From M30B53 sp964600785 (GTDB lineage: Bacteria; Planctomycetota; Planctomycetia; Pirellulales; UBA1268), in assembly GCA_964600785.1 (NCBI GenBank), contig CAZRKH010000124.1, positions 1 through 48,937 on the forward strand: a stretch of 48,937 bases of DNA, given 5' to 3'. A program made the translations under genes and the position numbers. Each line of letters starts with the position of its first letter. The stretch's first letter is position 1. Below the pieces are notes generated by a model that made no database searches, had not been told where the DNA came from, and saw only the letters and a list, made by a program, of their open reading frames with translations. This document shows, piece after piece, positions 1 to 8,265 of this stretch.

Positions 1-475
1 GGCCGCCCATGCCGGCCCGCTCGCCGCCCTCGTCCATGCCGTGGCCGAGCAGATTGAGCACCTCCTCGCGAACGTCCTCGAGTTTGAGGCCGAGGTTCAT
101 CAGCACCTGGGCCGCAACACCCTCCTGCTCCCGCAACAGGCCGAGCAGAATGTGTTCGGTGCCGACGTAGTTGTGGTTGAGGTTGCGGGCCTCCTCCATC
201 GAATACTCGATCACTTTCTTGGCACGCGGCGTCTGCGGGAGCTTGCCCATGGTGACCATGTCGGGGCCGCTCTGCACGAGCTTCTCGACCTCCATGCGGA
301 TCTTCCGCAGGTCGATGTCGAGGTTCTTCAGCACATTCGCCGCGACCCCGCTGCCTTCCTTGATCAGTCCGAGCAGGACATGCTCGGTGCCGATGTATTC
401 GTGGTTGAACCGCTGAGCCTCCTGGTTGGCCAGTTGCATGACCTTCCGGGCGCGGTCGGTGAAGCGTTCGTACAT
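1..475 (-). CDS. clpC: ATP-dependent Clp protease ATP-binding subunit ClpC, N-terminal part (partial)
   Basis: This is the first 158 residues of a ClpC-type AAA+ unfoldase, the cytoplasmic chaperone ring that feeds proteins to ClpP. Only the N domain is in the window; the rest lies beyond base 1. The N domain shows its two helical repeats, each with the conserved N-H-x-Y-(I/V)-G-T-E-H-(V/I)-L-L-G-L signature (about residues 24-37 and 99-112) followed by the G-V-A-A-x-V-L stretch. The start is ATG at 475-473, giving M-Y-E-R-F-T-D-R, the usual ClpC beginning. A GAGGA-like ribosome site lies about 10 bases upstream. ClpB is less likely because the repeat wording is that of ClpC/ClpA-type N domains and fits ClpC best. 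Confidence 0.93.
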   Translation of the reverse strand, partial: MYERFTDRARKVMQLANQEAQRFNHEYIGTEHVLLGLIKEGSGVAANVLKNLDIDLRKIRMEVEKLVQSGPDMVTMGKLPQTPRAKKVIEYSMEEARNLNHNYVGTEHILLGLLREQEGVAAQVLMNLGLKLEDVREEVLNLLGHGMDEGGERAGMGG

Positions 476-589
476 GAGTGAGGTGTCCTCGTGTGCTGCA
501 GGTTCCGCAGAAACTCTACGCGGCCAATCACCAACCGGCCAACCAGGGGAGCATGACGCGGTCTCGGCTCGCCGCAAAGACGGAAAAGC

Positions 590-619
590 ATTGTACGGGC
601 TCAGACTGTCGAGTGTCTT
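590..619 (-). promoter_or_regulatory. possible sigma70-type promoter for clpC
   Basis: On the minus strand a TACAAT -10 box (590-595) lies 18 bases from an AAGACA -35-like box (614-619). This would start transcription about 100 bases before the clpC ATG. The -10 matches consensus at five of six positions and the -35 at four. The rest of the gap 476-739 shows nothing else I can support. Confidence 0.35.
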
Positions 620-739
620 GTCTCGACGCCCAATGACGCCCGCGAGGGCGATTTTTCCGTGACCGTGCGGCCCGGGCTCGCGCCGACAGCTGTGTCGCGT
701 CGCATTCCAAAGTGGTGGGACATTCCGACAGCCGGCCGG

Positions 740-1324
740 TCAGGCTGCCGGACGGAGCCTGTCGGCATCGGAATCCGCCTCGTCCGCCCCGTCGGCAGCC
801 GCGGTCGTGCCGCGGTCGAGCAGCGTCTGCTCGCGGGCGATCTCGGCCTGCCAGCGGAGGCCGGAGTCGCTGCGGGCGAGCCGCTCGAGAGCCCGGCGGG
901 CCTCGTTCTCGCGGCCGAGCCGACGCAGCAGCGTGGCCAGCAGGAGCTGCGCCTCCCCATCGGTAGGTCGCATCGCGAGCAGGGCTCCGAGGTTGGTCTC
1001 CGCCGCGATCCAGTCGCGACGGAGGTAGGCATCGCGGGCCTCGACAAAGAGCCGCTCGGTGGCGGCGGAGGTGGAGCTGGCCAGGGGCGGCGGGAAGGCG
1101 GAGAAGGCCGAAATCGTGGCCACCGTCCAGATCGCTGCCGCGGCCGTCCAGAGGCCGACGGCCACGCGGAGATCGACCAGTTCGCTCCACACGCAGGTCG
1201 TCACGACCGCCGTGTCGAAGACCACGGCGAAGGCCACCGCCAGTACCAGCCCGCCGAGGCTGCCTCGCAGCCAGAGCCATGGCAGCCCCGGCCAAGCGAG
1301 CGTACAAAATCGAAGGAGGTGCAC
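740..1324 (-). CDS. TPR-containing membrane protein, hypothetical
   Basis: A 194-residue protein with two hydrophobic segments (about residues 21-45 and 54-76) followed by a soluble, alanine-rich helical part (87-165). That part reads as one or two tetratricopeptide-like repeats: paired helices with A-x-x-x-L-R-R-D-W and L-L-L-A-T-L-L-R-R-L-G-R patterns. The acidic tail has no recognisable motif. I chose the GTG at 1324 because a GGGAG ribosome site lies 8 bases upstream; extending the frame further would run it through thiE. It is transcribed away from thiE and towards clpC, with 264 bases before the clpC start. It could serve as a membrane-anchored assembly scaffold, but the function is unknown. 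Confidence 0.7.
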   Translation of the reverse strand: MHLLRFCTLAWPGLPWLWLRGSLGGLVLAVAFAVVFDTAVVTTCVWSELVDLRVAVGLWTAAAAIWTVATISAFSAFPPPLASSTSAATERLFVEARDAYLRRDWIAAETNLGALLAMRPTDGEAQLLLATLLRRLGRENEARRALERLARSDSGLRWQAEIAREQTLLDRGTTAAADGADEADSDADRLRPAA

Positions 1325-1459
1325 GGCGAAGTCTCCCGGCCCGACGGTGCCGACAATTCCGGCGGAGTCTAGGCCTCCGAGGCCGGGGTCTCCAGATCGA
1401 TGTGGGCAGCGGCCCTGGCGGGAACGACGCCGGCGGAACGCCCGGATGGTGAGGCGAAG

Positions 1460-2146
1460 ATGGTAGAGGAGGCAGGACGCAGGGACGACGCGATTCGGGC
1501 AAAGCGACTGGCCCGTCTCGACGCGGCCCGGCTGTGCGTGCTGATTGACGGCGGTGACTCCGCGGAGGCCTGCGGGCGGCAGGTCGCCATGCTCGCCGCG
1601 GCGGGCGTGCGATTTTTCCAGCTGCGTGCCAAGTCGCTCGACGACGCATCGCTCCTGCGGAGTGCGGTTGCTGCGGTGGCGGCGGCCCGCGAGTCCGGCG
1701 GTCTGGTGGTCGTCAACGACCGGGCCGACGTGGCAGTCGCGGCCGATGCCGACGGGGTGCACCTTGGCACACACGATCTGCCGCTCGCCGCGGCGAGACA
1801 GCTCTTGGGAACGGCTCGGCTGCTGGGCCGCACCGCCCACAGTTTTGCCGAGGCGGCCGCGGCCCGGGCGGCCGGCGCCGATTACCTCGGCGTGGGCCCC
1901 TGCTTTCCCAGCCCCACCAAGACCTTTGCCGGCTTTGCCACGCCTGAGTTCCTGGCAAGCGTCGCCAGGGAGCTGCCGCTGCCGGCCTTTGCAATCGGGG
2001 GGATCGACGCGGCCCGGCTCCCCGACGTGCTGGCCACCGGGCTCTCCAGGGTGGCGGTGGCCTCGGCAATCACCACCGCGGCCGATCCCGCGACGGCGGC
2101 CTCCGCGCTGCTTGCCGAGCTCGCCGCGGCACGCTCACAAAAGTGA
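1460..2146 (+). CDS. thiE: thiamine-phosphate synthase ThiE
   Basis: Condenses hydroxymethylpyrimidine pyrophosphate with thiazole phosphate to give thiamine monophosphate, in the cytoplasm. The 228-residue protein has the TIM-barrel landmarks of the family in order: Q-L-R-A-K (pyrophosphate-binding lysine), N-D-R-A-D-V-A, G-V-H-L-G, G-R-T-A-H-S, D-Y-L-G-V-G-P-C-F with the following P-T-K-T, and A-I-G-G-I near the C-terminus. The ATG at 1460 has GAGG 5-8 bases upstream; a GTG at 1400 would add 20 residues outside the fold. The length is a little above the usual 210. The last 12 bases overlap the convergent TlpA-like gene. I see no TPP riboswitch upstream, so it is probably not feedback-controlled that way. 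Other thiamine genes are not nearby. Confidence 0.92.
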   Translation: MVEEAGRRDDAIRAKRLARLDAARLCVLIDGGDSAEACGRQVAMLAAAGVRFFQLRAKSLDDASLLRSAVAAVAAARESGGLVVVNDRADVAVAADADGVHLGTHDLPLAAARQLLGTARLLGRTAHSFAEAAAARAAGADYLGVGPCFPSPTKTFAGFATPEFLASVARELPLPAFAIGGIDAARLPDVLATGLSRVAVASAITTAADPATAASALLAELAAARSQK

Positions 2147-2761
2147 AACCACCGCCCGGGCCATGTCGGCCTCGTCTCTTGGACGGTAGCCGACCCACAC
2201 GCCGCGGACGATGCCTTCCGGGCCGATCAGGTAGGTCGTGGGAAAGGCGTTGAAGCCCAGCGTGTCGGCCACCACCATGCGGGCCAGACCGTCCGGGTCG
2301 GCCCAGGGGTCGATCCCGATCTGTCGCTCGTCGAGGAAGGCACGGGTGCGGGCGGCGAGGGCCTCGAGCTCGTCGCGACCGCCGCTGCCGCAGGAGACCG
2401 CCACAAGCTGGAAGCGTGGGTCGTCGGCCAGCCTGGCGGCCAGCCTGGCGATGCCCGGCAGCTCACGGCGACAGGGTGGGCACCAGGTGCCCCAGAAGTT
2501 GAGCAGGGTGACCTTGCCGGTGAAGGCCGGAGGCGGGGCGTCGGGGTCAAAGAGCCGTACCAGCGGAAGCCGGCCGACCGGCCGTCCCACCGCCGGATGA
2601 TCCTGCGGCGAGCCGCCGCAGCCGGCGAGCATGACCGCGGCGAGTGTCGCCGCCAGCAGCGGGCCGCCTGTGAACGCCGGGGCCGATGCCCGGGAGCATC
2701 CACGCCGGCTCGTGCCACGAGTCTCGCCGGCCGTCCGCGGCGCGATCAGATATCTGGTCAT
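2135..2761 (-). CDS. TlpA-like thioredoxin-fold lipoprotein
   Basis: A predicted envelope thiol-disulfide protein of 208 residues. The N-terminus carries a long basic region, a hydrophobic stretch and a lipobox L-A-G-C with the lipidated cysteine at position 48. A thioredoxin-like domain of the AhpC/TSA-TlpA type follows, with N-F-W-G-T-W-C-P-P-C-R (active-site cysteines 94 and 97) and a cis-proline segment F-P-T-T-Y-L-I-G near residue 178. Such proteins reduce or isomerise disulfides outside the cytoplasm, often for cytochrome c or metal-site maturation; the partner here is unknown. The leader is unusually long before the hydrophobic core and contains S-R-R, but it lacks the F-L-K of a full Tat motif. 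ATG at 2761; it converges on thiE. Confidence 0.85.
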   Translation of the reverse strand: MTRYLIAPRTAGETRGTSRRGCSRASAPAFTGGPLLAATLAAVMLAGCGGSPQDHPAVGRPVGRLPLVRLFDPDAPPPAFTGKVTLLNFWGTWCPPCRRELPGIARLAARLADDPRFQLVAVSCGSGGRDELEALAARTRAFLDERQIGIDPWADPDGLARMVVADTLGFNAFPTTYLIGPEGIVRGVWVGYRPRDEADMARAVVSLL

Positions 2762-2905
2762 GGTCTGCCTGTAGTTGAGTGCCGCGGGGCGGATTCGTCG
2801 ATCCCCGGGAACCGGCCCGCCGCCGAGGTGTATGATCGGAGCAGGAAGCGGGCAGGTCGCGGTCGAAGCCGGCTGCACGTCCGCCGGCTCGCCGAGGACA
2901 GGACA

Positions 2906-3460
2906 GTGTACGAAGTCGAGATGAAGTTTCCCGTCGCCGACCCTGCGGCGATGGAGGCGAAGTTGGTGGGCCTTGCCGCGAGGTTCCGCGATCCGGCTGA
3001 ACAGATCGACCGCTACTTCCTGCATCCCTGCCGCGACTTTGCCCGCACCGACGAGGCTTTGCGTCTGCGGCGGTGCGGCGACGAGGTGGAGGTGACCTGG
3101 AAGGGACCGCGGATCGACTCCGCCGCCAAGACCCGCCAGGAGGTGCTCCTGCCGCTGCCGAGTGGCCCGCGGACGGTCGATGCCTGGACCGAACTGTTCA
3201 CCGCCCTCGGCTTTCGCGTGCTCGCGGAGGTCTCGAAGCGACGGCACGCCGCCCGGGTGCTCTGGCAGGGAGCCGAGGTCGACGTCGCGATCGACCATGT
3301 GGAGGGGCTCGGCGACTTCCTCGAACTCGAACTGCTCGCGAAGCAGGGGGAAATCCCGGTCGCCGCCGCCTGCATCGAGTCGCTCGCCAAAGAACTCGGC
3401 TGCCCGCCCGCGGAACGCCGCAGTTACCTCGAACTCCAGATCGAGGCACGGCTGGGGTGA
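2906..3460 (+). CDS. cyaB: class IV adenylate cyclase-like CYTH domain protein
   Basis: A 184-residue CYTH (triphosphate tunnel) protein. The start matters: GTG at 2906 keeps the diagnostic E-x-E-x-K motif at residues 3-7 (E-V-E-M-K), whereas the next ATG would delete it. Further hallmarks of the CyaB/class IV group follow: Y-F-L-H-P-C-R-D-F-A-R-T-D-E-A-L-R-L-R, a T-W-K-G-P segment, R-Q-E, V-x-K-R-R-x-x-x, a D-H-V-E-G-L-G-D-F-L-E-L-E strand, and S-Y-L-E-L near the end. The known reaction of the group is ATP to cAMP plus pyrophosphate; other CYTH enzymes hydrolyse triphosphates, so the activity is inferred. AGGA lies just upstream. The stop overlaps the start of the MFS gene in GTGA, implying coupled translation. 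Confidence 0.82.
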   Translation: MYEVEMKFPVADPAAMEAKLVGLAARFRDPAEQIDRYFLHPCRDFARTDEALRLRRCGDEVEVTWKGPRIDSAAKTRQEVLLPLPSGPRTVDAWTELFTALGFRVLAEVSKRRHAARVLWQGAEVDVAIDHVEGLGDFLELELLAKQGEIPVAAACIESLAKELGCPPAERRSYLELQIEARLG

Positions 3461-4743
3461 GTCGTCCGGTCGGCCGCGAGGCCCGCAACATGCTGGCCAT
3501 CGCGGCGTACCAGATCGCCGTCCGGATCGGCTGGATCTTCAAGACCGAAACGATCATCATGCCGGCGGTGCTCGACGCGGTGGCCGAGGCAGGGGTGCTC
3601 CGCGGCCTGCTGCCGGTGCTCGCCAGGTTCGGGCAGAGTCTGCCGCCGCTGGCTTTCGCCGGCCGTCTCGCGGCGATGCCGATCAAGAAGCGGGCCCTGT
3701 TTGTGACCACCCTCTCAATGGCCGCCTGCTTCGGGCTCTTGGCCTGGGCCTGGGACTCGCTGGCCGCGACGCATCCTGGAATTCTGGCCGGCATCTTTCT
3801 CGCGGCCTACGCCGCCTTCGCGGTGAGCAACGGTCTCAATCAGCTCGTCGTGGCCGCCCTGCAGGGCAAGCTGATCGACGTGCCCCACCGCGGCAGGCTG
3901 ATGGTCTTGAGCACCGCCGTGGGCAGTGTGCTGGCGATCCTCGCAGCGGTGCTGCTCCTGCAGGGCTGGCTCGATGCCGGACCGGCAGGTTTCACCCGCG
4001 TCTTCGCGGCGACCGCCATCTTCTTCCTGATTGCGGCCGCCGTGCCGGTGTTGATCGACGAGCCGTCCACGCCCCTCGAGGAGTACGCTCCTCCGCGGCG
4101 TCGCGGCCTGATGCGGGCGGCCGGCCGGGAGCTGCGTCGTTGGCAGGGGATGCTCGCCCGTGACCCGGCGTTGGTGAAGCTCTGTCTGGTGGCGGCCTTC
4201 TTCTCGGTGGCCCTCTTTCTCTTTCCGCATTACCAGGCTTTCGCCCGCGATCAGCTGCGGACCGGACTGCCGAGCCTGCTGGTCTGGCTCGTGGCCCAGA
4301 ACGTGACCACCGGCCTGGCGAGCCTCGTGGCGGGCCCGGCGACCGATCGCCGCGGCACGCGGATCGTGCTCATCGGCCTGTTGGCCTGCACCGGCATCAC
4401 GCCGCTGTTGGTGGTGGGCCTCTCGCTGCTGCCGCGGGAGATTGCCGGGAGCCTCTTCTGGCTGGTCTACGTTCCTCTGGGCATCAACCCGCTGCTGATG
4501 CGGACCTTCAGCAACGCCGCCCTCGAATTCGCTCCGAGCCTGGCCGAGCAGCCGCGAGCGGTGAGCCTGGTGGGCGTCTCGCTGGCGGCACCTTTTGTCG
4601 TTTCCCCTTTGGTCGGCTGGCTGGTTGACGTGGTCGGCTTCCGTCCGGTCTTTCTCTGCGGGGCGGGGGTGATTGCCGTGGGCGTGTGGCTGGCCACGGG
4701 GCTGCCCGAGCCGCGGCAGCGAGGCGGGGAGGGCCGCTCCTGA
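3457..4743 (+). CDS. major facilitator superfamily transporter
   Basis: A 428-residue polytopic inner-membrane protein with about 12 hydrophobic segments and the two-halves layout of MFS carriers, separated by a charged cytoplasmic loop near residues 205-235 (P-P-R-R-R-G). The start is the GTG at 3457, overlapping the adenylate cyclase stop as GTGA; an ATG at 3490 is the alternative and removes only 11 residues. Substrate cannot be read from the sequence. Related proteins of this kind often appear as 'MFS transporter' next to CYTH genes only by chance, so the coupling here is the main clue to a shared role, perhaps export of or response to a nucleotide-like compound (inference). Confidence 0.8.
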   Translation: MSRPVGREARNMLAIAAYQIAVRIGWIFKTETIIMPAVLDAVAEAGVLRGLLPVLARFGQSLPPLAFAGRLAAMPIKKRALFVTTLSMAACFGLLAWAWDSLAATHPGILAGIFLAAYAAFAVSNGLNQLVVAALQGKLIDVPHRGRLMVLSTAVGSVLAILAAVLLLQGWLDAGPAGFTRVFAATAIFFLIAAAVPVLIDEPSTPLEEYAPPRRRGLMRAAGRELRRWQGMLARDPALVKLCLVAAFFSVALFLFPHYQAFARDQLRTGLPSLLVWLVAQNVTTGLASLVAGPATDRRGTRIVLIGLLACTGITPLLVVGLSLLPREIAGSLFWLVYVPLGINPLLMRTFSNAALEFAPSLAEQPRAVSLVGVSLAAPFVVSPLVGWLVDVVGFRPVFLCGAGVIAVGVWLATGLPEPRQRGGEGRS

Positions 4744-4873
4744 GCCCGACCCCATTCGGGCCGGCCGATTTTCCTTGCGGCAGCAAGGATGCCAAGGCTA
4801 CGATTCTGGCTGCGTTGATCGATCGGCCTTGTGGCCTCCCGCACCCGCCCAACTCCCAGACGAGGATGCTCCC

Positions 4874-5302
4874 ATGATCTCCCGCACCACCCTCGGCATC
4901 GCCGCCGCCCTGCTTGCCGCCCCGCTTCTCGCCGCGGTCAAAACGCCGGCTGATGTCGCCTGCCCCGTCTCCGGCAAGCCCGCCAAGGCCGCAATGGCCG
5001 TTGAGTTCGACGGCGGCGAGGTCTACTTCTGCTGCGGCAAATGCAAGGCCGCCTTCGAGGGCGGTCCGGCCGGCTTTGCCGCCAAGGCCCATCAGCAGAT
5101 GGTGGCCACCGGTGAACTCGTGCAGACCGGCTGCCCCTTCAGCGGCAAGAAGGTCAATCCCGCCACGATGATCGAGGTCGGCGATGCCGAGGTCGGCTTC
5201 TGCTGCAACATCTGCAAGGGCAAGGCCGAGAAGGCCTCCGGCGACGACCAGGTCGACCTCGTGTTCGGAAACATCTCCAAGGGCTTCGCTACGGCCAACT
5301 GA
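4874..5302 (+). CDS. secreted protein with two YHS/TRASH-like cysteine motifs
   Basis: A 142-residue exported protein: signal peptide over residues 1-21, then two copies of one small cysteine module. Copy 1 has C-P-V-S-G-K (30-35) and F-C-C-G-K-C-K (52-58). Copy 2 has C-P-F-S-G-K (87-92) and F-C-C-N-I-C-K (109-115). The C-P-x-S-G-K...F-C-C-x-x-C-K layout is that of YHS/TRASH domains, which bind metal ions (copper or heme-linked metals in known cases). It probably binds metal in the periplasm; the metal is unknown. ATG at 4874 with GAGGA 7 bases upstream. It stands alone, 131 bases after the MFS gene and 120 before lpxB. A short GCCCC/GGGGC hairpin follows the stop, without a T run. Confidence 0.78.
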   Translation: MISRTTLGIAAALLAAPLLAAVKTPADVACPVSGKPAKAAMAVEFDGGEVYFCCGKCKAAFEGGPAGFAAKAHQQMVATGELVQTGCPFSGKKVNPATMIEVGDAEVGFCCNICKGKAEKASGDDQVDLVFGNISKGFATAN

Positions 5303-5422
5303 GCGGCGAGCCCCTCGCGGGGCACGTGAAAGCCCCCGCAACGCCCGAAACTGCTCTAGGGCCGCACGGCGGATACCGACATACTCCCCCACAGGGTCGG
5401 TGCGGCCCTCGTGGAGTGTGTC

Positions 5423-6664
5423 ATGCGTGTCTTTCTTTCGGCCGGTGAGCCCTCGGGCGACCACCACGCGGCGGCCCTGATCGAGCAGCTGCGAATGATC
5501 GATCCACGCCTCGAGTGCGTCGGCCTCGGGGGGCCGCGGATGGAGGCGGCCGGCTGTCGGCTCCTGGCGGACATGACCCGCCTGGCGGTGATGTGGTTTG
5601 TGCGGGTGCTTGCGAGCATCCACCGTTTTGTCGAACTGGCCCGGCGAGCCGAGCGGTCGTTCATCGATTCACCGCCGGACGTGCTGGTGATGATCGACTT
5701 TCCGGGCTTCCATTGGTGGCTCGCCTGGCGGGCGAAGCGGCACGGAATCCCGGTGGTCTTTTACTGCCCGCCGCAGATCTGGGCCTGGGCCAGCTGGCGT
5801 GCGGCAAAGATGCGGCGGCTGGTCGACCATGTGCTCGCCCCGCTTCCCTTCGAGCAGGCCTGGCTGAGCGAACAGGGCATCGCTGCAACGTTTGTGGGCC
5901 ACCCCTTCTTCGACGCGAAGCCAAAAGAGGCTCAAGCCGCAGCTGCCCCCGGGGCCGTGCCGCGGCCGCTGGTGCTCCTGCTGCCCGGCTCGCGGAGCCA
6001 GGAGATCGAGTCCAATCTCGGCACGCTCGTCTCGGCCGCCCGTCGCGTGCGGGAAGCCTGCCCTCAGGCGGAGTTTGTGGTGGCCGCGGTTTCCTCGCGA
6101 CACGCCAAGCGGATTCGCAGCAAGCTCGGCACGGCCGCCGGCGGGATTCCGGTCGAGGCGGGCCGTACGCGGCAGCTCATCGGCCGGGCGACTGCCGCGA
6201 TGGCGGTCAGTGGTTCGGTGTCGCTGGAACTGATGGCCGCCCGGGTGCCGGCGGTGATCGTCTATCGGGTCAGCGGCCTGGCCTGGGTCGTGCAGAGCTG
6301 GTTTCGCCATGCCCGCTTCATCACGCTGGTCAATCTTCTGGCGGCCAGAGAGCCGATCGGGCCGGTTCGCCCGAGCTGGTGGCCCCCGGCCACGGTCGAG
6401 CCGTGCGATCCCGAGGCGGTCTATCCGGAATACCTCGCGGTCAGAGACCCGGCCGAACGCATCGCCGGCCACGTGATCGACTGGCTGACCAATCCTGCCA
6501 GCCGCAAGGCCGTCGTCTCGCAGCTCGACAGAATCGCCGCCACGGCCGGCTCGACCGGATCGGCCAGGCATGCCGCCGAGGCGGTGGCGAGGATCGCCGC
6601 GGGAGGGCAGCCGGCCGCGGCGGACACAACGGCCGCCCGCGTCGCTGCGTCGCATGCGGCATAA
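5423..6664 (+). CDS. lpxB: lipid-A-disaccharide synthase LpxB
   Basis: Glycosyltransferase (GT19) that joins UDP-2,3-diacylglucosamine and lipid X into the lipid A disaccharide on the inner face of the cytoplasmic membrane. The 413-residue protein begins with the family signature S-A-G-E-P-S-G-D-H (residues 6-14), followed by G-L-G-G-P-R-M, the Y-C-P-P-Q-I-W-A-W segment, V-G-H-P-F, L-L-L-P-G-S-R-S-Q-E-I and a C-terminal S-G-S-V-S-L-E donor-site region. The ATG at 5423 is preferred over the GTG four codons earlier because GGAG sits 6 bases before it. The C-terminus has an alanine-rich tail beyond the usual end. Its presence indicates an LPS-bearing outer membrane. It stands alone rather than with lpxD-fabZ-lpxA. 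Confidence 0.93.
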   Translation: MRVFLSAGEPSGDHHAAALIEQLRMIDPRLECVGLGGPRMEAAGCRLLADMTRLAVMWFVRVLASIHRFVELARRAERSFIDSPPDVLVMIDFPGFHWWLAWRAKRHGIPVVFYCPPQIWAWASWRAAKMRRLVDHVLAPLPFEQAWLSEQGIAATFVGHPFFDAKPKEAQAAAAPGAVPRPLVLLLPGSRSQEIESNLGTLVSAARRVREACPQAEFVVAAVSSRHAKRIRSKLGTAAGGIPVEAGRTRQLIGRATAAMAVSGSVSLELMAARVPAVIVYRVSGLAWVVQSWFRHARFITLVNLLAAREPIGPVRPSWWPPATVEPCDPEAVYPEYLAVRDPAERIAGHVIDWLTNPASRKAVVSQLDRIAATAGSTGSARHAAEAVARIAAGGQPAAADTTAARVAASHAA

Positions 6665-6739
6665 TCGGGGCCTGCCCGCCGGGGCATCGCGATCCCACCG
6701 TCCATCGCCGCCCTTTCCCAGAACCTTCCCGGAGCCAGC

Positions 6740-7504
6740 ATGTTTCTTGCCGCCGAGCCGCCGCCGACCTCGGCCGACTGGCAGTTTTCACTCGGTCAGA
6801 CGCCGGTGCGTGTCTCGGTCTGGTTTTGGGCGGCGGCCCTGCTCCTCGGCTGGTCCGCCTGCCAGTCGCTCGCGGATGGCAACCAGCGACAGCTGCTGGC
6901 CTACCTCGTGATCTGGATGGCGACGGTCTTCGTCTCGATCCTCGTTCACGAAATGGGCCACGCCCTGGCCTACCGTCGCTTCGGCCAGGCCAGCCGCGTG
7001 GTGCTCGTGCACTTCGGCGGGATCACCCTGCCACAGCAGTGGGGCGGGCGAAACATCCGCCGGCCGGCCGAGCGGATGGCGATCTCGGCGGCCGGGCCGT
7101 TGGCCCAGCTGCTGCTTGCCGCGGGCGTGATGGCGGTGCTCAAGGCGGGCGGCTACGCGGTGCCTTTTCCGATTGCATCGGTCGGAGAGTGGCTGGGGCT
7201 CTTCGAGGGGCGGCGGTTCGCCTCGCCGATGGTCTTCGCCTGGTGCTGGTTTCTGCTGCAGGTGAACATCTTCTGGCCGGTGCTCAATCTCCTGCCCGTG
7301 CCACCGCTTGACGGCGGGCAGATCGTTCGCGAGGGGCTCACCGCCCTCGGCGTGGCCGATGCGGCGGGCACCGCAGCGGGGATCGGGGTGGTCACCGGCG
7401 GGCTGGTCGCCGGGGGGGCCTTCATCAACGACTTGAGCTACATGGGAATCCTGTTCATGATCCTCGCGATCTCCTGCTTCCAGAGCCTGCGGGGGTGGCG
7501 GTGA
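6740..7504 (+). CDS. site-2 protease family membrane metalloprotease (M50)
   Basis: A 254-residue intramembrane zinc protease. The catalytic H-E-M-G-H lies at residues 70-74 inside a hydrophobic helix, and the third ligand region N-L-L-P-V-P-P-L-D-G-G lies around residue 190. Hydrophobic helices fill the rest. It has no PDZ or CBS domain, so it belongs to the small FtsH-independent S2P/Rip-like class that cuts membrane-bound regulators or peptides; its target is unknown. ATG at 6740 with GGAG 6 bases upstream. Its TGA overlaps the GTG of the next gene, so the protease and the SGNH-like protein are likely translated together. Confidence 0.88.
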   Translation: MFLAAEPPPTSADWQFSLGQTPVRVSVWFWAAALLLGWSACQSLADGNQRQLLAYLVIWMATVFVSILVHEMGHALAYRRFGQASRVVLVHFGGITLPQQWGGRNIRRPAERMAISAAGPLAQLLLAAGVMAVLKAGGYAVPFPIASVGEWLGLFEGRRFASPMVFAWCWFLLQVNIFWPVLNLLPVPPLDGGQIVREGLTALGVADAAGTAAGIGVVTGGLVAGGAFINDLSYMGILFMILAISCFQSLRGWR

Positions 7505-8265
7505 GCCTGCGGCTGGTCGCCTGCGGGGCGAGCAATCTCTCGCGGGGCCTCGCCCGGCTGCTTGCAGCGGTATCGGGTGACCCGCCGGTGGTGGCCTTCG
7601 TGGCCGCCGGGCACGGGCGAAGCTACGGTTCGGCCAGCCGCGTCTGGATGCGGCGGCTGCCCTCGATCACCGGCTGCGGGCTGTGGCGTGCCCTCGACCG
7701 GGAGGCGGACGAGGCGGCGGTCATGCCGACGGTGGCGGTTTTGACCGACATTGGCAACGACCTCCTCTACGGCTTCAGCGTCGAGCAGACCGCGGAGTGG
7801 GTCGACACCTGCCTCGGGCGGCTCGAGGCCCGTGGTGCCCGCTGCGTGCTCACCCGCTTGCCGCTGGAGAGTGTCGCGGGCGTCGGCCGGCTGCGGTACC
7901 GGGCCCTGCGAACCTGTTACGTGCCCGGCTGCACGCTCTCGCTTCCCGAACTCGTCGCGCGGGCCGAGGCGCTCGATGGCCGCCTCACGGAACTGGCCTC
8001 GGCCCACAAGGCGGCGGTGGTCGAACAGCCGGGGAACTGGTACGGCCTCGACGCGATCCATCCCCGGCGTCGTCGGCTCGACGATCTCTGGGCCGCGGTC
8101 TGCCGGGCCTGGGGCCAGGAGCCGCTCGCAGCGTCGGCGGGCTGGGCAACCTGGGCCCGGGTGGGGCTGGCCGCGGCGGAGGTTCGCATGCTCGCCGGCA
8201 GCCTGCGGCTTTCGCCGCAGCCGGCGGTGCGGCTGCCCTGCGGGGGGAGCGTGTCTTTCTACTGA
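7501..8265 (+). CDS. SGNH-hydrolase-like protein
   Basis: A 254-residue protein without a signal peptide. It matches the SGNH block layout: block I as G-A-S-N (9-12, serine 11 as the candidate nucleophile in place of G-D-S), a glycine in the G-H-G-R-S-Y-G block II area, block III as G-N-D (85-87), and block V as D-A-I-H (184-187) supplying the Asp-His pair. SGNH enzymes are esterases or acyltransferases acting on lipids or carbohydrates; the substrate here is unknown. GTG at 7501 overlaps the protease stop (GTGA) and has a G-rich ribosome site just upstream; a GTG at 7495 would add two residues. Family membership is inferred from the spaced motifs, not from overall similarity. Confidence 0.6.
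   Translation: MSLRLVACGASNLSRGLARLLAAVSGDPPVVAFVAAGHGRSYGSASRVWMRRLPSITGCGLWRALDREADEAAVMPTVAVLTDIGNDLLYGFSVEQTAEWVDTCLGRLEARGARCVLTRLPLESVAGVGRLRYRALRTCYVPGCTLSLPELVARAEALDGRLTELASAHKAAVVEQPGNWYGLDAIHPRRRRLDDLWAAVCRAWGQEPLAASAGWATWARVGLAAAEVRMLAGSLRLSPQPAVRLPCGGSVSFY

Noticed and set aside
1325..1459. TPP riboswitch upstream of thiE
   Set aside because: The 135-base gap lacks the conserved CUGAGA and ACCUGA-type elements of that riboswitch.
2720..2761. Tat signal in the TlpA-like lipoprotein
   Set aside because: S-R-R is present but the following F-L-K-type residues are missing; the lipobox indicates ordinary Sec export.
5515..7311. 598-codon frame overlapping lpxB and the site-2 protease
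   Set aside because: Both real genes have clear catalytic motifs in their own frames.
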